Shown here in pieces: positions 8,320 to 17,984 of a stretch of 64,000 bases of DNA. A model generated the notes under the pieces. It searched no databases. It was not told the DNA's origin and was given only the letters and a program-made list of their open reading frames with translations. Both the position numbers and the translations under genes were made by a program. Origin of the DNA: Macondimonas sp045864775. Lineage in GTDB: Bacteria; Pseudomonadota; Gammaproteobacteria; UBA5335. Where the stretch lies: contig BTVR01000003.1 in assembly GCA_045864775.1 (NCBI GenBank), positions 35,484 through 99,483 of the forward strand. The letters run 5' to 3'. The stretch's first letter is position 1; each line of letters starts with the position of its first letter.

Positions 8320-9309
8320 TCAGGAACAGACGGGGCCCGGCCCGGCCGAAACGGGCCCCGAGACGCTGCCCGTCAGTTCGCCTACATGGCTCATTCCATG
8401 CATTTCGAGATAACTCCGGACCCCGTCCAAGATCCGCGGCACGACGAGCGGATCATAAAACAAGGCCGTACCGACCCCGACCGCGCACGCTCCCGCCATG
8501 AGGAAATCCAGGGCGTCCTCGGCGCTGGCGACGCCGCCCTGCCCGATAATGGGGATGCCGTGCGGCCGCGCGACCTGCGCGACCTGAAACACTTTGAGCA
8601 GCGCGATCGGCTTGATGGCCGGGCCCGAGAGGCCTCCCTGCACATTGCCGAGGACGGGCCGACGGCTGTGTCGATCGATCGCCATCCCCTGCAGCGTATT
8701 GATCACCGCGAAGGCATCCGTTCCCGCCTCGATGCAGCGCCGCGCATTCGCCTGGATGTCCGTCTGATTCGGTGAAAGCTTCGTGATCAGTGGCTTGCGG
8801 GTTTCGCGGCGGCAGGCAGCCACGACCCGCGCCGACATCTCCGGATCGTTCCCGAAGGCCACGCCGCCTTCCTTGACGTTGGGGCAGGAAATGTTGATCT
8901 CGATGGCATCGATGGGAGAATCGTCGAAGCGGCGGGTCACCTCGGCGTATTCCTCCACCGTCGACCCGGATACGTTGGCAATGAAGCGGGTCTCGGAAAA
9001 GTCCAATGTCGGCAGAATGTCGCGCACCACCGCCTCAACGCCCGGATTCTGCAGGCCGATGGCATTGAGCATCCCGCCCGTGGTTTCGAAGATGCGGTGA
9101 GGCGCATTGCCCAAGCGAGCGGCCTGGGTCGTGCCTTTCAGACAGATGGCGCCGACATCGCGGTTCGAGAAACCCGCCACCCGGGTATACTCCTCGCCGA
9201 ATCCGACGCAGCCGGACAACAGGACCACGGGATTGGCAAAATCCAGACCGCAGAACCGGATGCGCAGCGGATCCGCGTGCGGGAAGTCGTCGAAAGGCGC
9301 GCAAGCCAT
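8320..9309 (-). CDS. pyrD: Dihydroorotate dehydrogenase, class 1B-like
   Basis: 329 residues. It catalyses oxidation of dihydroorotate to orotate in pyrimidine synthesis. The class 1 hallmark is the catalytic cysteine in NISCPNVKEGG; class 2 enzymes have serine there. Other motifs are LKGTTQAARLGNAPHRIFET, GMLNAIGLQNPG, KLSPNQTDI and the FMN-phosphate loop GQGGVASAEDALDFLMAGA. The sequence resembles class 1B (PyrDB), which usually works with the iron-sulfur flavoprotein PyrK; no pyrK is in this window. Most gammaproteobacteria rely on the membrane class 2 enzyme. The C-terminal tail is Gly/Ser/Pro rich and looks non-conserved. It stands alone, divergent from trmL. Confidence 0.9.
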   Translation of the reverse strand: MACAPFDDFPHADPLRIRFCGLDFANPVVLLSGCVGFGEEYTRVAGFSNRDVGAICLKGTTQAARLGNAPHRIFETTGGMLNAIGLQNPGVEAVVRDILPTLDFSETRFIANVSGSTVEEYAEVTRRFDDSPIDAIEINISCPNVKEGGVAFGNDPEMSARVVAACRRETRKPLITKLSPNQTDIQANARRCIEAGTDAFAVINTLQGMAIDRHSRRPVLGNVQGGLSGPAIKPIALLKVFQVAQVARPHGIPIIGQGGVASAEDALDFLMAGACAVGVGTALFYDPLVVPRILDGVRSYLEMHGMSHVGELTGSVSGPVSAGPGPVCS

Positions 9310-9380
9310 CGGGTGTCCTTGTCGGTACGGTCGGATACCGAAATGAGCGCCATTTTACCAAGTCGGCAGGGAGCGCACGA

Positions 9381-9848
9381 TTGGCGCTGCATGTGATTCT
9401 TTACCAACCCGAGATTCCGCCCAACACCGGCAACGTCATCCGCCTCTGCGCCAATACCGGTGCGCGCCTGCATCTGGTTCATCCGCTGGGGTTTGCGCTC
9501 GATGAAGCGCGCTTGCGCCGCGCCGGCCTCGACTATCGCGAGTGGGCCCGCATCGAGGAACACGCCGATCTGTGGGCATGTCTCGAGGTTGCGCGGCCCA
9601 CGCGCGTCTTCGCGCTGTCGACAAAGGGAACCCGCTGTCTGTTCGACTGGCGCTTTACCGACGGCGACGCGCTGCTGTTCGGGCCCGAAAGCCGAGGACT
9701 ACCCGAGGCGGTCCTGAACATGCTGCCTCCCGATCGGATCCTCCGCTTGCCGATGCAGCCGGGCAACCGCAGCCTCAATCTGTCCAACGCGGTTGCCGTG
9801 AGTGTCTATGAAGCATGGCGCCAACTGGGTTTTCCCGGAGCCGCGTGA
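9381..9848 (+). CDS. trmL: tRNA (cytidine/uridine-34 2'-O)-methyltransferase TrmL
   Basis: 155-residue SPOUT methyltransferase. It methylates the ribose of the wobble base of tRNA-Leu. Motifs are YQPEIPPNTGNVIRLCANTG (residues 8-27), FGPESRGLPE and the knot segment RSLNLSNAVAVSVYEAWRQLG. The start is taken as TTG at 9381, with GGGAG at 9369-9373 in front; the next in-frame GTG at 9393 would still keep the core. Length is as in E. coli TrmL (157). It is divergent from pyrD and convergent with gpsA. Confidence 0.94.
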   Translation: MALHVILYQPEIPPNTGNVIRLCANTGARLHLVHPLGFALDEARLRRAGLDYREWARIEEHADLWACLEVARPTRVFALSTKGTRCLFDWRFTDGDALLFGPESRGLPEAVLNMLPPDRILRLPMQPGNRSLNLSNAVAVSVYEAWRQLGFPGAA

Positions 9849-9890
9849 TCGCCCACGGGAGCGATGAGGTTCGTCGCTCACACCAGCGTG

Positions 9891-10904
9891 TCAGGCAAAC
9901 TCCGGTTTGGCAGGCCCGCTGGTCAGGATCGCAACGGCCTGTTGCGGACTGGTGCCCTCGTGAAGGATGCGATAAACCTGCTCGGTGATGGGCATGCGCA
10001 CGCCTTCGCGCCGGGCCAGCGTCCACACGGCCGAGGCGGCCTGAACCCCTTCCACTACCTGCCCGATCTCCCGCTGCGCCTGCGCCACGGAAAGCCCCCG
10101 CGCCAAGGCCAGGCCCATCCTGCGATTGCGGGACTGATCGTCCGTGCAGGTGAGGACCAGATCGCCGAGCCCGGCCAGGCCCATGAATGTCGATGCCTGC
10201 CCGCCCAGGGCCAACCCCAGGCGCGTGACCTCCGCAAGCCCGCGGGTAATCAGGGCCGCTCGGCTGTTCGCGCCGAAACGCAGCCCGTCGGCGGCACCGG
10301 TGGCGATGGCCAAGACGTTCTTGACCGCCCCCCCCACCTCGACGCCGATGAGGTCGGCGCTGGTGTAAGCCCGGAAGCGTCCATCGTGGAACAGCTCGGC
10401 CACCTCGCTGGCGAGCCGCCCGTCATTGGATGCCACCACCGCGGCAGCCGGCAGCCCGTCGGCCACCTCGCGCGCAAACGTCGGGCCGGAAATCGCCGCC
10501 ACGGATCGCGCACCGATGACGTCCTGCACGACCTGGTGGGGCAGCCATCCGCTGGCCTGCTCCAGACCCTTCGTCGCCCAGACGATACGAACCTCATCGC
10601 GGATGAAAGGTTTGAGCTGACAGAACAGCTCGCGCAGGGCATGGCTCGGAACGGCAACCAAGAGAAGGTCCCGCTCCGAAACGGCGCGCGCGAGATCGGC
10701 CTCGACGGTCAGGCGGTCCGGGAAGACGACGCCCGGCAGGTAGCGTCGATTGCATCGCTCCGCGGCCAGCGTCGCGGCTTGTTCGGAGCGATGCGCCCAC
10801 AACGTGACCGGGTGATCCAGCCGGGCCAGATGGATCGCCAGAGCGGTGCCCCATGAGCCGGCGCCCAGAACCGCAATGCGATCGAGCCCGCGCGCGATGG
10901 TCAT
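9891..10904 (-). CDS. gpsA: NAD(P)-dependent glycerol-3-phosphate dehydrogenase
   Basis: 337 residues from the ATG at 10904, chosen because GGTGAGG sits five bases upstream; a GTG two codons earlier is possible. It reduces dihydroxyacetone phosphate to sn-glycerol 3-phosphate for phospholipid synthesis. The N-terminal Rossmann motif is VLGAGSWGTALA. Other signatures are WATKGLEQ, SGPTFAREVADGLPAA, the catalytic lysine in GGAVKNVLAIATG, and GLAGLGDLVLTCTDDQSRNRRMG. The order secB-gpsA, with a glutaredoxin and a rhodanese gene upstream, is the common proteobacterial arrangement; the secB stop is 20 bp upstream. Confidence 0.96.
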   Translation of the reverse strand: MTIARGLDRIAVLGAGSWGTALAIHLARLDHPVTLWAHRSEQAATLAAERCNRRYLPGVVFPDRLTVEADLARAVSERDLLLVAVPSHALRELFCQLKPFIRDEVRIVWATKGLEQASGWLPHQVVQDVIGARSVAAISGPTFAREVADGLPAAAVVASNDGRLASEVAELFHDGRFRAYTSADLIGVEVGGAVKNVLAIATGAADGLRFGANSRAALITRGLAEVTRLGLALGGQASTFMGLAGLGDLVLTCTDDQSRNRRMGLALARGLSVAQAQREIGQVVEGVQAASAVWTLARREGVRMPITEQVYRILHEGTSPQQAVAILTSGPAKPEFA

Positions 10905-10923
10905 CGCCACCTCACCGCCGGAG

Positions 10924-11391
10924 TCAGCCCGCCGGCTTGGCGGCGGCGGCCTGACGCTGCTGCAGCCGCTGCGCGTAGAGCATGTCGAAATTCACCGGCG
11001 CCAACAAAAGTTGCGGCAATCCGCCCTTGCCCACCAGATCCGATACCGCCTCACGCGCATAGGGGAACAGAGAATTCGGAAAAAAGGCATTGGTCACGGC
11101 GTCGAGCTCCATGGTGTTGAGTCCTTTCGCCAGAAACAATCCGGCCTGGTGCACCTCCACCATGAACGCTGTCTTGCCCTCGATCTGCGCCGTGACCGAG
11201 ACGCGCAGCACGGCCTCGAACTGCTCGGCATTGATCTGCGTGGCGTTGTGATCCATGTCGACCTTCATGACCGGCTGGACGTTGAGCCCGAACAACGCCG
11301 CACCCATGGGCAGCTCGAAAGACGCGTCCTTCAGGTAAATCTTGAGAAGCTGGAGTTGGCGCGCGGTCGCGCTGTCTTGCATCGCTTGCAT
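10924..11391 (-). CDS. secB: Protein-export chaperone SecB
   Basis: 155 residues. It binds unfolded precursors and hands them to SecA. Recognisable parts are LQLLKIYLKDASFELP near the N-terminus, FMVEVHQAGLF, and NAFFPNSLFPYAREAVSDLVGKGGLPQLLLAPVNFDMLYAQ. The C-terminus is rich in Gln/Ala. In E. coli the equivalent tail binds the SecA zinc domain; here it ends QRQAAAAKPAG. It is third in the set rhodanese, glutaredoxin, secB, gpsA, all on the minus strand. Confidence 0.96.
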   Translation of the reverse strand: MQAMQDSATARQLQLLKIYLKDASFELPMGAALFGLNVQPVMKVDMDHNATQINAEQFEAVLRVSVTAQIEGKTAFMVEVHQAGLFLAKGLNTMELDAVTNAFFPNSLFPYAREAVSDLVGKGGLPQLLLAPVNFDMLYAQRLQQRQAAAAKPAG

Positions 11392-11434
11392 GATCTCGAT
11401 TCCTTGGGTTCAGTCCGGATAGAAAATGGGCGCC

Positions 11435-11695
11435 TCAACCGTCGGGCAGGCCCAGGATGGCGCGCAGCTTTCCCTGTCGCTCGAGAGCGTGCAGCTCGTC
11501 GCAATCCCCGACATGCCGGCCGTCCACGAACAACTGCGGCAAGGTGGCCCGGCCGGTGCGTGCGCAAATTTGCGCGCGACCGGCCGGGTCACGGTCGAGG
11601 CACACTTCGCGGTAGACCGCGCCGTTACGATCGAGCAGCGCGCGAGCCCGCGAGCAGTACCCGCACCATGACAGCGTAAACAACTCGATTTGCAT
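11435..11695 (-). CDS. grxC: Glutaredoxin (Grx3 type)
   Basis: 86 residues, single thioredoxin-fold domain. The active site is CGYC at residues 11-14 (LSWCGYCSRARALL) instead of the more common CPYC. The cis-proline (TLPQLFVDGRHVGDCDELHAL) and the glutathione-binding GDCDEL are kept. It reduces disulfides at the expense of glutathione. It lies 7 bp downstream of the rhodanese gene and upstream of secB, as in many gammaproteobacteria. Confidence 0.94.
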   Translation of the reverse strand: MQIELFTLSWCGYCSRARALLDRNGAVYREVCLDRDPAGRAQICARTGRATLPQLFVDGRHVGDCDELHALERQGKLRAILGLPDG

Positions 11696-11702
11696 TCCCT
11701 GC

Positions 11703-12125
11703 TCAGCGCTTTTCCAGCGGCAGGTCGGCCTCGCGCCAAGCGCGCAACCCGCCCCGCAACAGGACAGCGCGGTCGAATCCCGCTTTCAGCAGGCGCTCCA
11801 CCACGGCCGCCGCGCTGACGCCCGCCTCACAGCACACGATCACGGGGCGATCCTTCTGTCCCTCGAGTCCGGCCAGCGCCTCATCGAGCCGCGCTTGCGG
11901 TATATTCTTCGCGTCCACGATGTGACCCTGCTTGAACGCAGCCGCATCACGCACGTCCAGCACCCACGCGGCCTCGCGGTTGATCATCTGCACTGCCGTG
12001 ACCGGATCGATCCCGCCACCCAGGCGGCGCATCCGCTGAATTTCCATCAGGACGAGCAGAGCCAGAACCGCGGCGAGCGCGCCGAACAGGAACGGATGCG
12101 ACATGATGAACGTCTGGATGGACAT
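11703..12125 (-). CDS. Membrane-anchored rhodanese-like protein (YibN type)
   Basis: 140 residues. An N-terminal membrane helix (FLFGALAAVLALLVLMEI, about 12-29) precedes one rhodanese domain (AAWVLDVRDAAAFKQGHI to the end). The active loop is CCEAGVSA, with the catalytic cysteine kept. YibN-type proteins sit in the inner membrane upstream of grxC-secB; their sulfur-transfer partner is not firmly known. It is divergent from envC, with 76 bp between them. Confidence 0.92.
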   Translation of the reverse strand: MSIQTFIMSHPFLFGALAAVLALLVLMEIQRMRRLGGGIDPVTAVQMINREAAWVLDVRDAAAFKQGHIVDAKNIPQARLDEALAGLEGQKDRPVIVCCEAGVSAAAVVERLLKAGFDRAVLLRGGLRAWREADLPLEKR

Positions 12126-12201
12126 GCGATGATCCGGGATGACGACGGTTGGAAGGCCAATGATGGGTCATGGGCGCCTGCGGGTCCATTATAACTTTGG
12201 C

Positions 12202-13398
12202 ATGCATCGCCCCGGTACCCGGCACCGATGGCTTCGGCTCGTCGGATGGGCGCTGCTGTGGGGGATCGTCTGCGCGCCGGCGAGCGGCGCGACCAGCAGC
12301 CGGCAACGCGTCGAACAACGCATGGCCGCACTGGAGCATCAAATCGAGAAGGACCGCTCAGCCCATGGCCGTGCCGTTGCCGCGCTGCGCCGAGCGGAGC
12401 AATCGTTGGCCGAAGCCCTGCGCAATACCGAAGATCTCGAGGCGCAGCAGCACGCGGCTCATCGCCAACTCGAACGCATCAGCGCAGGCATCCTGAAGCA
12501 ACAACGGCGCCTGCGCGGCGATCAGGAGCGGCTGGCGGCTCAACTGCGCGCGCGCCAGGCCTTGGGCGCCGACCCGTGGATCAAGGTGCTGCTCGCCGAT
12601 CCGGATCCCGCGCGGAGCGGCCGGGCCCTCACCTACCTGCAATATCTGCAAGCCTCCCAAGTCCAGCATATCGAAGACGCGCGCGGGCAGTTGACGGAGC
12701 TCGCCCGTTTGCAAATGGATGCCCGAGCAGCGCAGGCGACCACCCAGCGCTTGCTGGAAGCGCAGCGGGCAGCGACCGAGACCTTGCGCGAAGCGCGTGC
12801 CCAGCGGGAACGCGCGGTACAGCGATGGGCGGGAACGCTGGACGGTCAGGACGCGGCACTGGCCCAATTGCGCAGCGATCGCGCCAAGCTCGAACAAGTG
12901 GTCGTCGGCCTGCCTGCGACGGCTGTTCGTCCAGCATCGTCGCCTCGAGCGCCCGAGCGATCGCGGACCGTTTCCAGCCCGTTTCCGCAGGGGCCGATCC
13001 GCCGACTGAAAGGCCGCTTGGGCTGGCCCGTCGCGGGCACGGTGCAGGCCCGGTACGGCACCGAGCGCCAAGAGGGTCGCATGCAATGGCAGGGGCTGCT
13101 GATTGGCGCGGCGGAGGGGACTCCGGTGCGCGCGGTCGCCGACGGCGAAGTTCTGTTCGCGGCGTGGATGCCTTATTACGGGCTGGTCGGCATCGTGGAT
13201 CACGGCGGCGGCGTCCTGAGCCTCTATGGACACAATCAGACGCTGCTGCGGCGGCCGGGCGAGCGCGTTCGCGCGGGCGACGTGCTGGGCCGCGTGGGCG
13301 TCAGCGGCGGACGCCGCAAACCCGGCCTGTACTTCGAGATCCGAAACGACGGCACACCCACGGACCCTGAGCGTTGGCTCGCCGCCCGCCAGCCATAG
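12202..13398 (+). CDS. envC: Murein hydrolase activator EnvC
   Basis: 398 residues from the ATG at 12202 (MHRPGTRHRWLRLVGW), which gives a signal peptide ending near ASG-AT. Residues about 30-250 form a long coiled coil (repeated Arg/Glu/Gln/Ala heptads such as ALEHQIEKDRSAHGRAV). The C-terminal LytM domain, from about GRLGWPVAGTVQARYG to the end, lacks the zinc ligands: the usual H-x3-D is LIGAAEG, and the H-x-H is YFEIR. That matches EnvC, which activates AmiA/AmiB at the division septum and is not itself a hydrolase. A TATAAC at 12189-12194 may be part of the promoter. It precedes ctpA, a common pairing. Confidence 0.93.
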   Translation: MHRPGTRHRWLRLVGWALLWGIVCAPASGATSSRQRVEQRMAALEHQIEKDRSAHGRAVAALRRAEQSLAEALRNTEDLEAQQHAAHRQLERISAGILKQQRRLRGDQERLAAQLRARQALGADPWIKVLLADPDPARSGRALTYLQYLQASQVQHIEDARGQLTELARLQMDARAAQATTQRLLEAQRAATETLREARAQRERAVQRWAGTLDGQDAALAQLRSDRAKLEQVVVGLPATAVRPASSPRAPERSRTVSSPFPQGPIRRLKGRLGWPVAGTVQARYGTERQEGRMQWQGLLIGAAEGTPVRAVADGEVLFAAWMPYYGLVGIVDHGGGVLSLYGHNQTLLRRPGERVRAGDVLGRVGVSGGRRKPGLYFEIRNDGTPTDPERWLAARQP

Positions 13399-13542
13399 CT
13401 TTTCCGCAGCGTATTCCCCGCTTGACACCTATGATAATGTTGAGCGGAAATCGAGTGTGACAAGAGCCAACAGCCGTGAATGCCGGCCGCAAAGGCGACA
13501 TCTGGCTCCGGGCCCTCATCCTCCCAAACTCAAGGGCAAAGC

Positions 13543-14850
13543 ATGAATTTCAAAGGACGCAGTGGGTGGTTCCTCCTGTTGGGCATGTTGCTGGGCGTGG
13601 GCTTCAGCGCCGGGCAGGTCGTGTTTGCCGACCGGGCCAAGGCGCCGAAGGTGCCACTCGACGAGATTCGCAACTTCGTCGAAATCCTGGAACGGGTAAA
13701 GCAGGACTACGTCGAGCCGGTCGAGGAAGACACGCTGATGAAGAATGCCGCCCGCGGCATGCTGTCCGGCCTGGATCCACACTCGGCCTATCTCGATGCA
13801 AGCGAGTTCAAGGAAATGCAGATCAATACCAGCGGCCGCTTCGGCGGGCTGGGCATTGAGGTTCAGATGGAGGACGGATTCGTCAAGGTGGTCGCGCCCA
13901 TCGACGATACCCCCGCCGCGAAGGCCGGCCTGCAATCGGGCGACTTGATCATCAAGCTGGACGATGCCCAGGTCAAAGGGATGACCCTGACCGATGCCGT
14001 CAACCGCATGCGCGGCGAGCCTGGCACGCCCATCCGTCTGACCATCCTGCGCGAGAAGCAGGACGCCCCCTTCGTCGTGACGATCAACCGCGCCATCATC
14101 AACGTCCAGAGTATCAAGCGCCGCTTGCTCGAACCCGGTTACGGCTACGTTCGCATCACACAGTTCCGCAACGACGCCGGCAAGGACCTTGAGGATGCGC
14201 TCGACAAACTGGCCGGGGAAAACAAGGCGCCCTTGCGAGGTCTGGTGCTGGATCTGCGCAACAACCCGGGCGGCCTGCTGACCGCCGCCGTCGAGGTCAC
14301 CGACGTGTTTCAGGACTCAGGGCTCGTGGTCTACACGCAGGGTCGCGACAAATCCAGCCGCCAGGATTTTCCGGCCACCGCCGGCGACAGCCTGCGGGGC
14401 GCGCCGATGGTCGTGTTGATCAACGGCGGCTCGGCGTCGGCCTCGGAAATCGTGGCAGGCGCCTTGCAGGACAACAAGCGCGCACTGATCATGGGGACGC
14501 GCAGTTTCGGCAAGGGCTCGGTGCAGACCGTGCTGCCCCTGCCCAGCGGCGATGCCGTCAAGCTGACGACGGCCCGTTACTACACGCCAGGTGGCCGCTC
14601 GATCCAGGCCCAGGGCATCGAACCCGACATTCCCCTGCAGTCGGTCAAGGTCAGCAAGGTCGATACGCCGCTGGGGATGGTGCGTGAATCAGAACTCAGC
14701 GGGCGACTGGCACCGGAAGCCAAGCCTGACGCAAGCCCAGCGGTGACCGGCCCGGGGGGAAATGATGGCGACCTCGTGGCAGCCGACTATCAGTTGTACG
14801 AAGCGCTCAACCTGCTCAAGGGGATGACGCTGCTGCAAACACGGCGATAG
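13543..14850 (+). CDS. ctpA: C-terminal processing peptidase CtpA (S41 family)
   Basis: 435 residues from the ATG at 13543, with a signal anchor MNFKGRSGWFLLLGMLLGVG. A PDZ domain follows (GGLGIEVQMEDGFVKVVAP to about residue 175). The protease core has the catalytic serine in GGSASASEIVAGAL and the catalytic lysine in GTRSFGKGSVQT, the Ser/Lys dyad of the S41 family. It acts in the periplasm on C-terminal tails of envelope proteins. The C-terminal 60 residues are variable and Pro/Gly rich. It lies 145 bp after envC. Confidence 0.95.
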   Translation: MNFKGRSGWFLLLGMLLGVGFSAGQVVFADRAKAPKVPLDEIRNFVEILERVKQDYVEPVEEDTLMKNAARGMLSGLDPHSAYLDASEFKEMQINTSGRFGGLGIEVQMEDGFVKVVAPIDDTPAAKAGLQSGDLIIKLDDAQVKGMTLTDAVNRMRGEPGTPIRLTILREKQDAPFVVTINRAIINVQSIKRRLLEPGYGYVRITQFRNDAGKDLEDALDKLAGENKAPLRGLVLDLRNNPGGLLTAAVEVTDVFQDSGLVVYTQGRDKSSRQDFPATAGDSLRGAPMVVLINGGSASASEIVAGALQDNKRALIMGTRSFGKGSVQTVLPLPSGDAVKLTTARYYTPGGRSIQAQGIEPDIPLQSVKVSKVDTPLGMVRESELSGRLAPEAKPDASPAVTGPGGNDGDLVAADYQLYEALNLLKGMTLLQTRR

Positions 14851-14860
14851 GAGAAATCCG

Positions 14861-15460
14861 ATGGCAGCCTCCACACCCCGCGCGCTGGTGCCATTGGCGG
14901 CGGGCTGCGAGGAACTCGAAGCGGTGACCATCATCGACCTGTTGCGCCGCGCCGGAATCGACGTGACGGTCGCTGGACTCGAGGCAGGGCCGGTCACGGC
15001 GAGCCGGCAGGTGCGCCTGCTGCCCGATACGGATCTCGATGCGGTATGCGCCGAGACCTTCGATCTGGTGGTGTTACCCGGCGGCGCCGACGGCGCCCGG
15101 CGATTGGGCCAGAATGGGCGGTTGGCGGTCGTGCTCCGACGCCAGATCGACGAAGGTCGGCTGGTTGCGGCGATTTGTGCCGCACCGGTCGTGCTGGCGC
15201 AACTGGGATTGCTGGATCATCGCCGGGCCGTTGCCTACCCTGGCTTCCTCGAGCCGCTCGACGTTCCGGGTTTGACGTTCGAACCGGTGGCCACGGTGGT
15301 CCACGATGGGCCCGTCGTCACGTCGCGCGGGCCGGGCACCGCCATGGATTTCGCGCTGTACCTCATCGAACGCCTGACCGACCGAGCGACTCGCGACCAA
15401 GTCGAGAACGCCCTGCAGCGACCCGCCGCCCATCGGCACGAGCAGCCGATGACCGGATGA
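14861..15460 (+). CDS. DJ-1/PfpI family protein (YajL-like)
   Basis: 199 residues. A Rossmann-like fold has the conserved glutamate region GCEELEAVTIIDLLRRAGI and the nucleophile-elbow cysteine in AAICAAPVVLA. The loop LVVLPGGADGARRL and the segment VTSRGPGTAMDFALYLIE are standard for YajL/DJ-1. Family members protect against oxidative and carbonyl stress; the exact activity is debated. It starts 10 bp after the ctpA stop and is likely cotranscribed. Its C-terminal tail (AAHRHEQPMTG) is not conserved. Confidence 0.92.
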   Translation: MAASTPRALVPLAAGCEELEAVTIIDLLRRAGIDVTVAGLEAGPVTASRQVRLLPDTDLDAVCAETFDLVVLPGGADGARRLGQNGRLAVVLRRQIDEGRLVAAICAAPVVLAQLGLLDHRRAVAYPGFLEPLDVPGLTFEPVATVVHDGPVVTSRGPGTAMDFALYLIERLTDRATRDQVENALQRPAAHRHEQPMTG

Positions 15461-15518
15461 GCGCCTCCGCGACATCGGGTCGCAGCCGCTCGTTCCGGCG
15501 ACCTCTTATAATCCGGCC

Positions 15519-16853
15519 ATGAACGCCACCCAGCGTCTTTCTGGCGCGGCCCCCGTTCCGGCCAACAATCTGCGGCGACTGGTGTTGCTGCGAAGCACTG
15601 CGATCGGCGGACTGGCCCTCGTGGTCGGGGCGACCCAGTGGCTACTGGGCCTCGGCATTCCGCTGGCTCTGCCGCTATTGATCCTGGCCATCATGGCGCT
15701 GGACAACCTGGGTGCGTGGCGGCTCACACGGCGCGCGGCGCCCGTGACGCGTAGGCGCTTCCTGCGTCACCTGATCGTGGACATCGCCGGCCTCACGGCG
15801 CTGCTCTATGTCACGGGCGGTCACGCCAATCCCTTTGCCTCGCTCTATCTGCTGCCCTTGGCGGTGGCTGCCTCCACCCTGCCGGCACGGGATACCGGAA
15901 CCCTCGCGCTGGCCAGCATCGCCTGCTACACCGCGCTGATGTTCTGGAACATTCCGCTGCCTCATCCGGCGGGCATGGCGCATGACAATTTCAGCCTGCA
16001 CCTGGTCGGCATGTGGGGCAGCTTCGTGCTGGCGGCCAGCGTCATGGCCTTTTTCGTCGCCGCCATGGCCGATGAACTGCGCGAACGCGAGGAAGGACTG
16101 GCCCGCGCCCGCGAGACGGCCTTGCGCGATCAGCAGGTGGTCGCGCTGGGCGCATTGGCGGCCGGCGCCGCGCACGAGCTGGGCACACCGCTGTCAACCA
16201 TGACACTGCTGGTCGATGAACTGCGGGAGCGGTGTCCATCTGATGCCGACGTTCAAGACGATCTGCATCTACTCAAGTCGCAGGTGTTGCGTTGCCGCGA
16301 AAACCTGACGCGGATCCTTGCCGCGGGCGGCGAATTGCGCGGCGAAGGCGCGAGCGCGGGGTCGGTCGATCGCTTGGTCGCGCAGATGATCGCCCGCTTT
16401 GCCGCCCTGCGGCCCGATCATGCGGTAGACCAGAAGTGGGCACGGCCCGCTCCCGGTCCGGAGTTGGTCATCGAGGAGACGCTGATCCAGTCGCTGGTCA
16501 GTCTGCTCAACAACGCCGCCGACGCCAGCCCGCGACCCATCCATCTCGAGATCGATTGGGACGCACAGTGGCTGCGCCTGTGGATCCGAGATGAGGGCGC
16601 GGGGGTCTCACCCGAACTCGCACCCCGATTGGGCCAGATGGGCGCCAGTGACAAGGCCGGCGGTCATGGACTGGGGCTGTTCCTGGCGCAGAGCATCATC
16701 CAGCGCATGGGCGGCAAAATGACGCTCGCCTTTGCCCAAGGGCGGGGCGGCTGCGCGCAAGTCACCCTGCCCCTCCTTCCCCAAAACGCCGCACGAGAGT
16801 CCGAGGATGCCGCTTCAGAAAGCTTCCGACCCCAGTCTGCTGCTGGTCGATGA
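15519..16853 (+). CDS. regB: Redox sensor histidine kinase RegB/PrrB type
   Basis: 444 residues. Six predicted membrane helices fill residues about 20-190 (for example GGLALVVGATQWLLGLGI and GSFVLAASVMAFFVAAMA). The His box is AAHELGTPLSTMTLLVDEL, where HELGTPLST is the RegB-type variant. The ATPase has SLLNNAADASP, RDEGAGVSPEL and GGHGLGLFLAQSII. RegB senses quinone and redox state and phosphorylates RegA, which controls respiration and carbon and nitrogen fixation genes in other proteobacteria. It overlaps regA by 47 bp, so the two are tightly coupled. Confidence 0.92.
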   Translation: MNATQRLSGAAPVPANNLRRLVLLRSTAIGGLALVVGATQWLLGLGIPLALPLLILAIMALDNLGAWRLTRRAAPVTRRRFLRHLIVDIAGLTALLYVTGGHANPFASLYLLPLAVAASTLPARDTGTLALASIACYTALMFWNIPLPHPAGMAHDNFSLHLVGMWGSFVLAASVMAFFVAAMADELREREEGLARARETALRDQQVVALGALAAGAAHELGTPLSTMTLLVDELRERCPSDADVQDDLHLLKSQVLRCRENLTRILAAGGELRGEGASAGSVDRLVAQMIARFAALRPDHAVDQKWARPAPGPELVIEETLIQSLVSLLNNAADASPRPIHLEIDWDAQWLRLWIRDEGAGVSPELAPRLGQMGASDKAGGHGLGLFLAQSIIQRMGGKMTLAFAQGRGGCAQVTLPLLPQNAARESEDAASESFRPQSAAGR

Positions 16854-17356
16854 CGATGAGGTGTTCGGGCCCCTCATGGCCCGCGCCCTGGGCCGACGGG
16901 GCTATGCCGTACATTGGGCTCAGAAAGGGGCGCAGGCGCTGCAACTGGCGCGACAGCACCGGCCCTCCCATGCCGTACTTGACCTGCGCCTGCTGGAAGG
17001 CGAGTCCGGGCTGAACCTGATCGAACCCTTGCGCGATATCGAGCCCAACATACGCATCGTGGTCTTGACGGGTTACGCCAGCATCGCCACGGCCATCGAC
17101 GCCATCAAGCTCGGGGCCGCCTACTATCTGCCGAAACCGGTCGATGCCGACGCCATCGTGCGCGCCTTCGGTCATGCACCGGGGGAAACGGCTGCGCCCC
17201 AGGCCGCGAGCGAACCCGAGCCGCTGTCGGTACGCCGGTTGGAATGGGAACACATCCAGCGCGTGCTGGCCGAGCATGGCGGGAATATTTCCGCCGCGGC
17301 GCGCAGCCTGAACATGCATCGCCGCACCCTCCAGCGCAAGCTGGGCAAGCGCGCCC

Positions 17357-17367
<11 letters not shown>
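16807..17367 (+). CDS. regA: Response regulator RegA/PrrA type
   Basis: 186 residues from the ATG at 16807. The receiver domain has LLVDDDEVFG, phospho-acceptor HAVLDLRLLEGESG and YLPKPVDAD. A short linker leads to a Fis-type helix-turn-helix (HIQRVLAEHGGNISAAARSLNMHRRTLQRKL), whose recognition helix SLNMHRRTLQRKLGKRA is the RegA hallmark. Length equals RegA/PrrA of alphaproteobacteria (about 184). It ends convergently over the last 11 bp of the carbonic-anhydrase-like gene. Confidence 0.94.
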
Positions 17368-17893
<526 letters not shown>

Positions 17894-17984
17894 GTCTCAC
17901 TTTCTCCCTGTGATGGACCGTGGCCCGGTGGCCGCGGCGGTGTGCCCAGCATAGTCATGCCGGCGGCTCGGGTAAAATGCGCTG

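Noticed and set aside
12202..13398. EnvC as an active M23 peptidase
   Set aside because: The zinc ligands of the LytM domain are replaced, as expected for an activator.
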